This document shows positions 16,063 to 23,433 of a stretch of 28,722 nt of DNA, piece after piece (the stretch's first letter is position 1; each line of letters starts with the position of its first letter). The notes below the pieces were generated by a model. It ran no database searches, was not told the DNA's origin, and was given only the letters and a program-made list of their open reading frames with translations. A program made the position numbers and the translations under genes. The DNA comes from Bacillota bacterium (lineage in GTDB: Bacteria; Bacillota; Syntrophomonadia; Syntrophomonadales; Syntrophomonadaceae): the NCBI GenBank assembly GCA_023395515.1, contig JAEWZB010000125.1:1-28722 (forward strand), in the 5' to 3' direction.

Positions 16063-16068
16063 ATTATA
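16063..16068 (-). promoter_or_regulatory. Extended -10 element for the cvpA-M18-selD operon
   Basis: TATAAT preceded by TG and one base (TGATATAAT) on the minus strand, 30 bases before the ATG. No good -35 box is visible, which is usual for extended -10 promoters. Confidence 0.5.
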
Positions 16069-16108
16069 TCATAGTAAAATTTATTTAAAGTTAAAATGAT
16101 GGGTAAGT

Positions 16109-16136
16109 TTGCCTATATATAATCCTAATTTATAAT
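16109..16136 (+). promoter_or_regulatory. Possible promoter of the DedA-family gene
   Basis: TTGCCT (16109-16114), a 16-base spacer, then TATAAT (16131-16136) on the plus strand, about 94 bases before the ATG at 16230. The region is AT-rich, so chance matches are possible. Confidence 0.4.
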
Positions 16137-16229
16137 TTAGCTTTTTATTTCATAAAATATATTAAAATGCAAGGGAATACTAATTTTTATCGTATACGAT
16201 TAATAGGGATAACCTTAAAGGAGTTTAAT

Positions 16230-16826
16230 ATGGATATTATTCAAAGCTTCAGTAATATATCTTTGGTAAGTTCATATCTTAAAGAATTTGGTGTCTTGGC
16301 ACCGGCGGTAGCATTTGGACTTTTTGTTATTCAAGCAGCCTTACCTGTTTTTCCCTATATTATTCTGGCTTCAGTGGGCGGCTTATTATTTGGTTTTGAA
16401 ATGGGAGTCTTTCTCTCCTGGTCAGGGGCTTTAGTAGGTGCATGTTTAGCCTATTGGGTTTGCCGGCTGTCCTCTGCGGATTGGGTAATTGGACAGATTG
16501 AGAAAAGATTTCATTATGACCTTAGAAAAATGAATAAGGAAATGGCTTTTTGGAGTATAGTTATTGCCCGAATAATTCCGGTAGTTCCAACTCCCTTAAT
16601 CAATATAGTTGCTGCTCTTAGCGGAGTTTCTTTTTGGAATTTCCTTTTTTCCTCGGCTATCGGTAAAATACCTAGTGCGGTATTATATACCGGTTTAGGG
16701 GTTTGCTTGTTTAATTCCCAAGACATTAAGATGACTCTTCTCATTATAGCCGCCATAATAGCTTTAGTAGTAGTCGGACGTTATTTTGCTAAAGGGAAAA
16801 CCAGACTATTTAGTCGAGACAGTTAA
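16230..16826 (+). CDS. DedA/VTT-family (TVP38/TMEM64-like) membrane protein
   Basis: 198 residues with about five hydrophobic segments. The VTT domain is seen as GGLLFGFEMGVFLSWSGALV, then VIARIIPVVPTPLINIVAAL, with SGVSFWNF and a final GKIPSAVLYTGLG. Such proteins are lipid scramblases or transporters in the cytoplasmic membrane; DedA and TMEM41/VMP1 relatives move undecaprenyl phosphate or phospholipids. The ATG at 16230 is chosen over one at 16167 because AAAGGAG lies 6 bases before it. It is a single-gene plus-strand unit, divergent from the CvpA-like gene, and ends in a terminator shared with the MerR gene. Confidence 0.88.
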   Translation: MDIIQSFSNISLVSSYLKEFGVLAPAVAFGLFVIQAALPVFPYIILASVGGLLFGFEMGVFLSWSGALVGACLAYWVCRLSSADWVIGQIEKRFHYDLRKMNKEMAFWSIVIARIIPVVPTPLINIVAALSGVSFWNFLFSSAIGKIPSAVLYTGLGVCLFNSQDIKMTLLIIAAIIALVVVGRYFAKGKTRLFSRDS

Positions 16827-16872
16827 TAACCTGTAATATTTCCCGGGAAATAATCTGATAAAGTCAAATGAT

Positions 16873-16914
16873 AAAAAAAGGAGCACCTATTTTGTCTGAT
16901 GTGCTCCTTTTTTC
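16873..16914. terminator. Bidirectional terminator between the DedA-type and MerR genes
   Basis: A 7-bp stem GGAGCAC/GTGCTCC flanked by A7 on the left and T6 on the right, so it gives a stem-plus-U-tract on both strands. It serves the two convergent genes. Confidence 0.9.
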
Positions 16915-16970
16915 GTCGATGGATTTAATATTTGATTATGCTGGGCTTACTCTTACATATAAATGATTAC

Positions 16971-17714
16971 TTATGCTTTGCTTTGAGCATAAATGTTCAT
17001 GGCTTCCCTCAGAAATACGGATAACCCTTCACCATATTGGTCAATGTTTTCAGTAAAACGGCTATCCTCAACGTACATTTGTCCAAGTCCGGCAAATGCC
17101 TCCAGGGTATAATGGTAACCAAAATTCTGATTAAAATATTTATACATTTTATCCATAGCCGCCTGAGCAGGTTCCCCTGCCGGGTTATCATCGCGCAACT
17201 GGGCCAGCTCTTTAAACAAATCATCCATGCCTTTACCTATGGCATTTTGCTCATCAGCCGACTTAGATTCAATCCAGGCTTTACTTTTATCTACCGCTTC
17301 ATTGCCCCACAAGCGGCGCGCTTCTTCTTCATACGGATTATCAGAAAAATCAAATCCTTTAAATTTTTCTTTGGGTGACATGGCTACTTCTCCTTTCATG
17401 GCTCTCATGGTTTTATTAAGGGTTTGCAGCATAGCATCAATTCGCTTCTTTTCATGCAAAAGATATTGTTTTTGCAGTTCAAAGGCTTTTTCCCGGTCAA
17501 ACCAAGGACTATCCAACAATTCTTTAATTTTCGCCAGGGTAAAACCGCATTCTTTGAAAAACAGAATCTGTTGCAATTTATCCAAATCTTCCTCACTATA
17601 CTTTCGATATCCGCTTTCTTGATTACGGTTAGGACAGAGCAAGCCAATTTTATCATAGTGGTGTAAGGTGCGCACACTTAACCCGGTCATAGTAGCTACA
17701 TCATTTGTATTCAT
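16971..17714 (-). CDS. MerR-family regulator with TipAS ligand-binding domain
   Basis: 247 residues. The N-terminal winged HTH of MerR type (about 1-70) reads TNDVATMTGLSVRTLHHYDK then IGLLCPNRNQESGYRKYSEE and GFTLAKIKELL. A coiled-coil dimerisation helix (about 75-115) follows, then a TipAS domain (about 125-240, WGNEAVDKSKAW, YVEDSRFTENIDQYGEGLSVFL). Relatives are TipA, Mta and SkgA, which bind thiopeptides or other drugs and activate promoters with an overlong spacer. Such a promoter precedes this gene, so positive autoregulation is likely. The ATG has GGAGG 7 bases upstream. G+C is above that of the core genes to the left. Its targets besides itself are unknown; the divergent hydrolase gene is a candidate. 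Confidence 0.93.
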   Translation of the reverse strand: MNTNDVATMTGLSVRTLHHYDKIGLLCPNRNQESGYRKYSEEDLDKLQQILFFKECGFTLAKIKELLDSPWFDREKAFELQKQYLLHEKKRIDAMLQTLNKTMRAMKGEVAMSPKEKFKGFDFSDNPYEEEARRLWGNEAVDKSKAWIESKSADEQNAIGKGMDDLFKELAQLRDDNPAGEPAQAAMDKMYKYFNQNFGYHYTLEAFAGLGQMYVEDSRFTENIDQYGEGLSVFLREAMNIYAQSKA

Positions 17715-18111
17715 ACTCTTTCCTCCCTGCTCTGCTTAGCATAGACTATAACCTTGCGTAATAGTCAAGAGCAAATTAAAAATAAATATTTTTGCCATAT
17801 AAACTTCCTAATACCCCGGAAAATTATGCTTCTTTTTCTGGGCAAATTCATTCCCCGCAATTATTTATTTTCCTAAATTCCTAGTTTCTACTAAACTAAG
17901 CTTGTATAATAAAGCTAATTCCGGCTTTAGCAGCAAAAGCTGATAACATAAGCAAGACGGCTCTATTCTTTTAAGTACTTACAAAGGCAGCCTAAACGCT
18001 TCTTTATTTTTTATAGTTCTGAAAGGATTTTTAAAAATTGTAATTATTTGCAGGATTATTAGTTTATTATATTAAGTATATATATCGAGAGAGTTTCTGG
18101 GGGGCGTAATC
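17715..18111. other. Intergenic region between the MerR and hydrolase genes
   Basis: 397 bases, AT-rich. It holds the MerR-type promoter at the left end. On the plus strand there is a weak promoter-like pair TTGCAG (18048-18053) and TATTAA (18070-18075) before the hydrolase gene, and an isolated TATAAT near 17907. I see no further gene or RNA. Confidence 0.5.
17738..17768 (-). promoter_or_regulatory. MerR-type promoter and operator with 19-bp spacer
   Basis: TTGACT (-35, 17763-17768) and TATGCT (-10, 17738-17743) are separated by exactly 19 bases on the minus strand. The dyad GACTAT-x-AC...GT-x-ATAGTC (17744-17766) fills the spacer and overlaps the -35. This is the standard layout of promoters activated by MerR-family proteins through DNA untwisting. 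Confidence 0.85.
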
Positions 18112-18939
18112 ATGATAAATCTCGAAAAGCCAGATTTGGTCTTTTCTTCCTTGCGTGTGCATCACATAAAAGGTTACATAGAAAATATTATCCTTATTGA
18201 GCATGATCATGGCTTATTGCTGTTGGACAGTGGATGCATAAGTGACGTGAAACGCATTGCTGCTTATTGCCGGAAAGTTTTACAGCGTTCTCCGTCAGAT
18301 ATAAAGTTGACGGCCGTTACCCATATGCATCCTGATCATGGTGGTGGAGCGGTATGCCTGCGTAAAAGATACGGTATCCCCGTTGCCGCACATGAAAATG
18401 CCGACCTTTGGTATCAAGGTCTGGGAGGGGCTTTACAACATAAGCTGGACTGCTATATGGCCAGCTCCGTCGCCTTTCGCAACCGGCGCAGACTGGAACG
18501 CATTCTGTACAACCGCCGCATTAATCCCGATTCCTTTCTGCAGGACGGTCAGTCGTTACCTTTTTTCCCGGAGTGGCAAGTTATACATGTCCCCGGCCAT
18601 ACTATTCATGATCTGGCTTTTTATAATACACAAGAACAGGTATTATATATTGCTGATCTTATCTGCGATGTTAAAGGAAAACCGCAATTACCGCTTCCCA
18701 TTGTTTTTCCCCGCCAAATGGCCGAGTCATATGACCGTCTGGGAGCTACCCAAGCTAAAGTTATATTACGCGCTCATGGAGACCCTATCATCACCGACGA
18801 CTGCAGCCGCTTGTTTGGTTCCATGAAAGAGCTGCTTTTCCGTCCTCCTACGCCTTTTATGAAACGTATCTGGAAGATGTCCATATACTCGCCGGAATTT
18901 AAGAAAGGGAAAAACTATGAAAATGATAAGCAGGCATAA
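18112..18939 (+). CDS. Metallo-beta-lactamase-fold hydrolase
   Basis: 275 residues. The metal ligands are all present: HMHPDH (H71, H73, D75, H76), VPGHT (H163), IADL (D182) and RAHGDP (H222). The fold is shared by glyoxalase II, lactonases and many thioester or phosphodiester hydrolases; nothing in the sequence fixes the substrate. There is no signal peptide, so it acts in the cytoplasm. The start ATG follows GGGGGG by 7 bases. Coding G+C is clearly higher than in the liv and sel genes to the right, so it may be acquired. It is divergent from the MerR-TipAS gene and could be a target of that regulator, but the visible MerR operator faces the other way. Confidence 0.9.
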   Translation: MINLEKPDLVFSSLRVHHIKGYIENIILIEHDHGLLLLDSGCISDVKRIAAYCRKVLQRSPSDIKLTAVTHMHPDHGGGAVCLRKRYGIPVAAHENADLWYQGLGGALQHKLDCYMASSVAFRNRRRLERILYNRRINPDSFLQDGQSLPFFPEWQVIHVPGHTIHDLAFYNTQEQVLYIADLICDVKGKPQLPLPIVFPRQMAESYDRLGATQAKVILRAHGDPIITDDCSRLFGSMKELLFRPPTPFMKRIWKMSIYSPEFKKGKNYENDKQA

Positions 18940-19045
18940 TTGAACAAGACTCCACCTAATAAAAAGCCCTGTCACTATAAGCTTTACCTAGGAGACCGGA
19001 CTTAACTACCTTGGACTACCTATCGTCTCTTACTTTAACCATAAT

Positions 19046-19075
19046 AAAGCCTGACCCCGTAAAAGGTCAGGCTTT
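19046..19075. terminator. Terminator between the hydrolase and tRNA-Sec genes
   Basis: An 11-bp perfect stem AAAGCCTGACC/GGTCAGGCTTT with an 8-base loop. The T content on either strand is modest, and the position between convergent units suggests use by both. The 130 bases between it and the tRNA also contain an AATTCGC/GCGAATT pairing (19089-19129) of unknown meaning. Confidence 0.75.
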
Positions 19076-19209
19076 CGTGACTTATTAGAATTCGCATTTC
19101 CGCATTAGGTATAAAACCTTCCGCGAATTTGTTTGCAAAACTAGTATAAATTGCGCAAATTAAAACACATGTTCTCTAGGTTTAAAATCCCTTAAATCCC
19201 TAAAATATT

Positions 19210-19307
19210 TGGCGGAGGCGTGTGCGAATCGAACACACCCACGACAGGATCACTGCCGTACAACTGGATTTGAAGTCCAGGCGGCCCACCAGGACCGATG
19301 CGCCTCC
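19210..19307 (-). tRNA. selC: tRNA-Sec (UCA)
   Basis: 98 nt with encoded CCA. Acceptor GGAGGCG pairs with CGCCTCC. The six-base D stem CGGTCC/GGGCCG, anticodon stem CTGGA/TCCAG with loop CTTCAAA (anticodon UCA), a long variable arm with 7-bp stem ACGGCAG/CTGTCGT, and T stem GTGTG/CGCAC are all present. These are the marks of bacterial tRNA-Sec, charged with serine and converted by SelA. The eighth acceptor pair is C opposite A rather than a Watson-Crick pair. A consensus promoter lies just upstream. Confidence 0.97.
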
Positions 19308-19325
19308 ACGGTGTTTAGCATAAGT

Positions 19326-19354
19326 AGTATATATAAACCAACTCTTATTGTCAA
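19326..19354 (-). promoter_or_regulatory. Promoter of selC
   Basis: TTGACA (-35, 19349-19354) and TATACT (-10, 19326-19331) with a 17-base spacer on the minus strand, 18 bases before the tRNA 5' end. It is the closest match to consensus in the window. Confidence 0.9.
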
Positions 19355-19375
19355 ATATGATGTGGTTTAGGTTAC

Positions 19376-20035
19376 TTATTCAACATCATCCCGCACCAGT
19401 ACCGATTCAATATCATAACCTTTATTTTTTAATTCTTCCACAACCGAACTGTATTCCGCATCTTCTATTCTAATAATTACTTTATAGAGATCTCTTTTTT
19501 TATCATAGTAAACTACGATATTAAGAATATTAATGTTCTTGCTGGCAATTAAGCCGGTAATTTCGGCTAAAACTCCCGGCTTATCCTCCGCAAATAAATC
19601 TATACGGGTATGGGGTTGGTTAACTCCTAAAATATCAATTAGGGAGTCAAATAAATCGGTTTCCGTTATAATTCCTACCAATTTATCATTTTCAGTTACC
19701 GGTAATCCGCTTACCGTATTTTGTCTCATTAACTTAGCCGCAGTTTCTATATAAGCCTCGGGGCTAACCGTTATAAGTTTTTGTTTCTTAGGAATTATGT
19801 CTTTTATTTTAGTTTTAGCTAGTAAATAATTTAATTCATGAATACTAAGTGAGGTAGCAGAAGATGGTGAAGCTTGATTTAAATCAGTTAAAGTAATAAT
19901 CCCCGCTACTTTACCCTTTTCCAGAACAGGCAGTCTGCGTATATCATTTTCCTTCATTAATCTAAAAGCTTCCGTCATACTAGTTTCCATTTCTACAGTT
20001 ATAACTGTAGTAGTCATTCGATCTTTTACCTTCAT
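19376..20035 (-). CDS. CBS-CBS-ACT domain protein (AcuB-like)
   Basis: 219 residues. Two CBS domains (about 1-60: DRMTTTVITVEMETSMTEAF, LPVLEKGKVAGIITLTDL; about 75-135: KDIIPKKQKLITVSPEAYIE, GLPVTENDKLVGIITETDL) are followed by an ACT domain (about 142-215: TRIDLFAEDKPGVLAEITGL, NILNIVVYYD). CBS pairs bind adenine nucleotides and ACT domains bind amino acids. The same domain order occurs in AcuB-type proteins. It follows livF by 23 bases and is most likely cotranscribed with the branched-chain amino acid transporter, which suggests a sensing or control role in that pathway; that is inference. Confidence 0.9.
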   Translation of the reverse strand: MKVKDRMTTTVITVEMETSMTEAFRLMKENDIRRLPVLEKGKVAGIITLTDLNQASPSSATSLSIHELNYLLAKTKIKDIIPKKQKLITVSPEAYIETAAKLMRQNTVSGLPVTENDKLVGIITETDLFDSLIDILGVNQPHTRIDLFAEDKPGVLAEITGLIASKNINILNIVVYYDKKRDLYKVIIRIEDAEYSSVVEELKNKGYDIESVLVRDDVE

Positions 20036-20058
20036 GACCGTTGATCCCCCTTTCTAAA

Positions 20059-20763
20059 TTACCCTCCTAAGTAGGCCTTTTTGACTTCAGGGCTATTCAT
20101 TAGTTCTTGAGCTGTTCCTTCTAACACAATTTGCCCGGTTTCAATAACATAAGCTTTATGTGCTATTGAAAGTGCCATATGGGCATTTTGTTCTACTAAA
20201 AGTATAGTTGTTCCTTTTTCATTTATATCCTTAATAATTTCAAATATTTCTTTTACTAAAAGAGGGGCTAATCCCATAGAAGGTTCATCCATTAACATCA
20301 ATTCAGGTCTGGCCATCAAGGCCCGGCCTATGGCTAACATTTGTTGTTCTCCACCCGATAAAGTTCCGGCTAATTGCTTTCTTCTTTCCATTAAACGGGG
20401 AAAACGGTTAAATACATTTTCTAAATCATTTTGCATAGCTTTTTTATCAGTTCGTAAATAGGCTCCCATTTCTAAGTTTTCTAATACCGACATGGTGGCA
20501 AATACCCGTCGGCCTTCAGGTACTTGGGAAATACCCATGGCTACAATTTTTTCCGGAGGTATTTTATTGACTTCTGTACCCTTAAAAAAGACATTTCCAC
20601 TTTTGGGCTTTAATAAGCCTGAAATAGTTTTAAGGGTAGTAGTTTTACCGGCACCATTAGCTCCAATGAGTGTTACAATGCTGCCTTGTTCAACATCTAT
20701 AGATAAGTTCTTTAAAGCATGTATTGCTCCGTAATAAACATTAATATCCTTTACCTGAAGCAC
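20059..20763 (-). CDS. livF: Branched-chain amino acid ABC transporter, ATP-binding protein LivF
   Basis: 234 residues, the normal LivF length. Walker A GANGAGKTT is at 34-42, the signature LSGGEQQMLAIGRALM follows, and Walker B is ELMLMDEPSMGLAP, the SMGLAP form being typical of LivF. It is one of two ATPases that drive import of leucine, isoleucine and valine through LivHM. The start is GTG, overlapping the TAG stop of livG by one base (TAGTG), so translation is coupled. Confidence 0.96.
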   Translation of the reverse strand: MLQVKDINVYYGAIHALKNLSIDVEQGSIVTLIGANGAGKTTTLKTISGLLKPKSGNVFFKGTEVNKIPPEKIVAMGISQVPEGRRVFATMSVLENLEMGAYLRTDKKAMQNDLENVFNRFPRLMERRKQLAGTLSGGEQQMLAIGRALMARPELMLMDEPSMGLAPLLVKEIFEIIKDINEKGTTILLVEQNAHMALSIAHKAYVIETGQIVLEGTAQELMNSPEVKKAYLGG

Positions 20764-21539
20764 TATTCTACCTCCTCGCCTAGATAAGCTTCTATTACCC
20801 GTTTATTATTTCTTATTTCTTCCGGCTTACCTTCAGCAATAATTTGTCCATAATCCAGAACATAGATTCTTTCACAAACTCCCATAACTAATGACATATC
20901 ATGTTCAATCAAAAGTATGGATAATCCAAAATCTTTTTTTAACCTTTTAATTAATTCCATCAAATCTTTAGTTTCATTAGGATTCATACCGGCAGCCGGT
21001 TCATCTAAAATTAATAGGGTGGGGTCAGTAGCTAGGGCCCGGGCAATTTCCAGCCGACGTTGCTCCCCATAAGGTAAATTAGAGGCTATTTCATCTTTTT
21101 TTCCTTCTAAATCAAACAAGGCCAATAAATTCAAAGCTTTTTCCTCAATTATTTCTTCTCCTTTAAAAAAAGAAGGCAATCTAAAAATAGCTGAGGGCAA
21201 ACTATAAGGAACACTTTTATGCAGAGCTATTTTAACATTTTCTAAAACGGTTAGGCTATTAAACAACCTAATATTCTGAAACGTTCTGGCAATACCCTTT
21301 TTACAAATGGTATAAGGAGGCAAACCCTGAATTTTTTCATCTTTAAACTCTATTTGCCCTTCATTAGGCTTATAAACCCCAGTTATCAAATTAAACATAG
21401 TCGTCTTGCCGGCGCCGTTAGGTCCAATAAGAGCAACTAATTCATTTTCTTCTAATTTAAAATTTACATTTAAAACTGCACTTAAGCCGCCAAATGATTT
21501 ACATAAATTATTTATTTGCAGTAGAGTCATTTTTTCCAC
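20763..21539 (-). CDS. livG: Branched-chain amino acid ABC transporter, ATP-binding protein LivG
   Basis: 258 residues. Walker A is GPNGAGKTT, the signature is LPYGEQRRLEIARALA, and Walker B is LLILDEPAAGMNPNE; the PAAGMN form and the insert after GIARTFQNIRLF separate LivG from LivF. It pairs with LivF on the cytoplasmic face of LivHM. The listed start is a GTG; an ATG at 21530 in the same frame has GGAG at a good distance and is equally likely. Either way the gene overlaps the end of livM. Confidence 0.96.
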   Translation of the reverse strand: MEKMTLLQINNLCKSFGGLSAVLNVNFKLEENELVALIGPNGAGKTTMFNLITGVYKPNEGQIEFKDEKIQGLPPYTICKKGIARTFQNIRLFNSLTVLENVKIALHKSVPYSLPSAIFRLPSFFKGEEIIEEKALNLLALFDLEGKKDEIASNLPYGEQRRLEIARALATDPTLLILDEPAAGMNPNETKDLMELIKRLKKDFGLSILLIEHDMSLVMGVCERIYVLDYGQIIAEGKPEEIRNNKRVIEAYLGEEVE

Positions 21540-22476
21540 TCCATATCCTACCGAAAGTTTTAATCGATAATTCTTTATTTCCCATTAAGCCCTGGGGACG
21601 ATATATCATTATTATAATTAAAATTAAGGCATAAATAATCATTCTAACTGCAGGAAATGCTTGTAAGGCTGCGGTTAATCCCGTAATAAAAATAGCTGCT
21701 ATAATAGCTCCGGTGGTACTTCCCAGTCCTCCTAATACCACCATAACTAAAATGTCAAAGGATTTTAAAAAGTTAAAAGTCTCCGGCTTAATAATATAGA
21801 AGTAGTGGCCATAAAGTCCTCCGGCTAATCCGGCAAATAATGCCCCTACCACAAAGGCTAATACTTTATAGTTAGTAGTATTTACCCCCATGACTTCCGA
21901 AGCAATTTCGTCTTCTCTGATGGAAATAATGGCTCTGCCATAACTGGAATTAATAATGTTTTGAATAACTATAACCGTTAATACTACCGATCCAAAAAGC
22001 CATATCCAGTTAGTAGCTTTAGCTATGCCCGATATTCCTGCCGGGCCCCCTACATAATCAATGTTTTGTAAAACTACCCTGATTATCTCCCCAAAGCCTA
22101 AAGTAGCTATGGCTAAATAATCTCCTTTTAATCTCAAAGTCGGCACCCCGATAATGAAGCCGGCAATAGCGGCAGCCAAAGCCCCGCCCAGTAAACCAAC
22201 TACAAAAGGCAGACTATAATAATCGGTAATTATAACTGCTACATATGCTCCTACGGCCATAAAGCCAGCGTGTCCTAAGGAAAGCTGACCCGTAAAACCG
22301 TTAATAAGATTTAAGCTTACAGCTAAAATTACATTAATCATCATAGAGGTTAAAGTTATTTCATAAAATCTATTTAATAGTCCTGCTACTAGTAGATACT
22401 GCACTACCGAGAATATAGCAGCTAGGAGTATTACTTGTATAATAAACCGGCCTATTTTACTGTTCAAAAACTTCAT
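21508..22476 (-). CDS. livM: Branched-chain amino acid ABC transporter permease LivM
   Basis: 322 residues with about nine hydrophobic segments. Family markers are SLNLINGFTGQLSLGHAGFM in the first third, GDYLAIATLGFGEIIRVVLQ, and SFDILVMVVLGGLGSTTGAI near the C-terminus. With LivH it forms the membrane channel for branched-chain amino acids. It follows livH by 10 bases and overlaps livG by 23-32 bases. The N-terminus has an extra hydrophobic segment before the conserved core, as usual for LivM. Confidence 0.95.
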   Translation of the reverse strand: MKFLNSKIGRFIIQVILLAAIFSVVQYLLVAGLLNRFYEITLTSMMINVILAVSLNLINGFTGQLSLGHAGFMAVGAYVAVIITDYYSLPFVVGLLGGALAAAIAGFIIGVPTLRLKGDYLAIATLGFGEIIRVVLQNIDYVGGPAGISGIAKATNWIWLFGSVVLTVIVIQNIINSSYGRAIISIREDEIASEVMGVNTTNYKVLAFVVGALFAGLAGGLYGHYFYIIKPETFNFLKSFDILVMVVLGGLGSTTGAIIAAIFITGLTAALQAFPAVRMIIYALILIIIMIYRPQGLMGNKELSIKTFGRIWSGKNDSTANK

Positions 22477-22486
22477 AACTACTCAC

Positions 22487-23377
22487 CTACACTTTTTCGC
22501 CGGTATTTTTGCCAAATATACCGGTGGGCTTAATTAAAAGTATCAATATAAGTACACCAAATGCTACTGCATCCCTATATAAGCTATTACCATAGCCGCT
22601 GACTAAGGTCTCAAGTATCCCAATTACAAAGCCTCCCACCATAGCACCGGGGATAATACCTATACCACCTAATACCGCAGCGACAAAGGCTTTTAATCCG
22701 GGTATTATTCCCATCAGGGGATTAATTGTATTATAATAGACCCCCACCATAACCCCGGCTGCTGCTGCCAGAGCCGAGCCGATAGCAAAGGTAATAGAGA
22801 TGGTACGGTCTACACTAATTCCCATTAAAACAGCCGCATCCCGGTCTAATGATACGGCGCGCATGGCCTTTCCTGTTTTAGTTCGTTTAATTACATATTG
22901 CAGAACTAACATTAGAAAAATAGCGGAAACAAAAATAAATACATCTTTATTAGAAATAGACAGTCCAAAAAGAGCTAAATCTTTACTGACAAATACACTT
23001 TCGGGGAATATTCTTTGTTGGGGTGAAAGAAAGAAAATCGTAGTATATTCCAAAAATAAAGAAACCCCTATAGCCGTAATTAAAGCTGCTATACGGGTAG
23101 CTCCACGCAAAGGTTTGTAAGCTATTTTTTCAATTACTACTCCTAAAAGAGCACAAGCTATCATAGCGAATAACATAGCCACTATAATGTGGGTTCCCAA
23201 AATACTAATGGAGAAAAAGCCTACATAAGCCCCTACCATCATAACATCGCCATGAGCAAAATTAATAAGTTTAATAATTCCGTATACCATGGTATAACCT
23301 AATGCGATAAGCGCATATATCGCCCCCAAGGATAAGCCATTAATAAGTTGTTGCATAAATTCGAGCAATATTGCCAC
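22487..23377 (-). CDS. livH: Branched-chain amino acid ABC transporter permease LivH
   Basis: 296 residues with about eight membrane segments. Markers are QQLINGLSLGAIYALIALGY at the N-terminus, INFAHGDVMMVGAYVGFF, and GLKAFVAAVLGGIGIIPGAM towards the end. The listed start is a GTG close behind AAAGGGAA; an in-frame ATG at 23356 gives the commonly seen MQQLINGL start but has no visible ribosome site. It follows livK after a 56-base gap that contains a strong stem-loop. Confidence 0.94.
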   Translation of the reverse strand: MAILLEFMQQLINGLSLGAIYALIALGYTMVYGIIKLINFAHGDVMMVGAYVGFFSISILGTHIIVAMLFAMIACALLGVVIEKIAYKPLRGATRIAALITAIGVSLFLEYTTIFFLSPQQRIFPESVFVSKDLALFGLSISNKDVFIFVSAIFLMLVLQYVIKRTKTGKAMRAVSLDRDAAVLMGISVDRTISITFAIGSALAAAAGVMVGVYYNTINPLMGIIPGLKAFVAAVLGGIGIIPGAMVGGFVIGILETLVSGYGNSLYRDAVAFGVLILILLIKPTGIFGKNTGEKV

Positions 23378-23394
23378 TTCCCTTTTAAAGATTG

Positions 23395-23422
23395 TAAAGG
23401 AAGGGGGTAAGCCCTTCCTTTA
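23395..23422 (-). terminator. Stem-loop between livK and livH
   Basis: An 11-bp perfect stem TAAAGGAAGGG/CCCTTCCTTTA with a 6-base loop and no good T tract. Such hairpins after a binding-protein gene usually protect its mRNA or partly terminate transcription, so that the binding protein is made in excess over the permeases. Confidence 0.6.
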
Positions 23423-23433
23423 CCCTGCATGTA

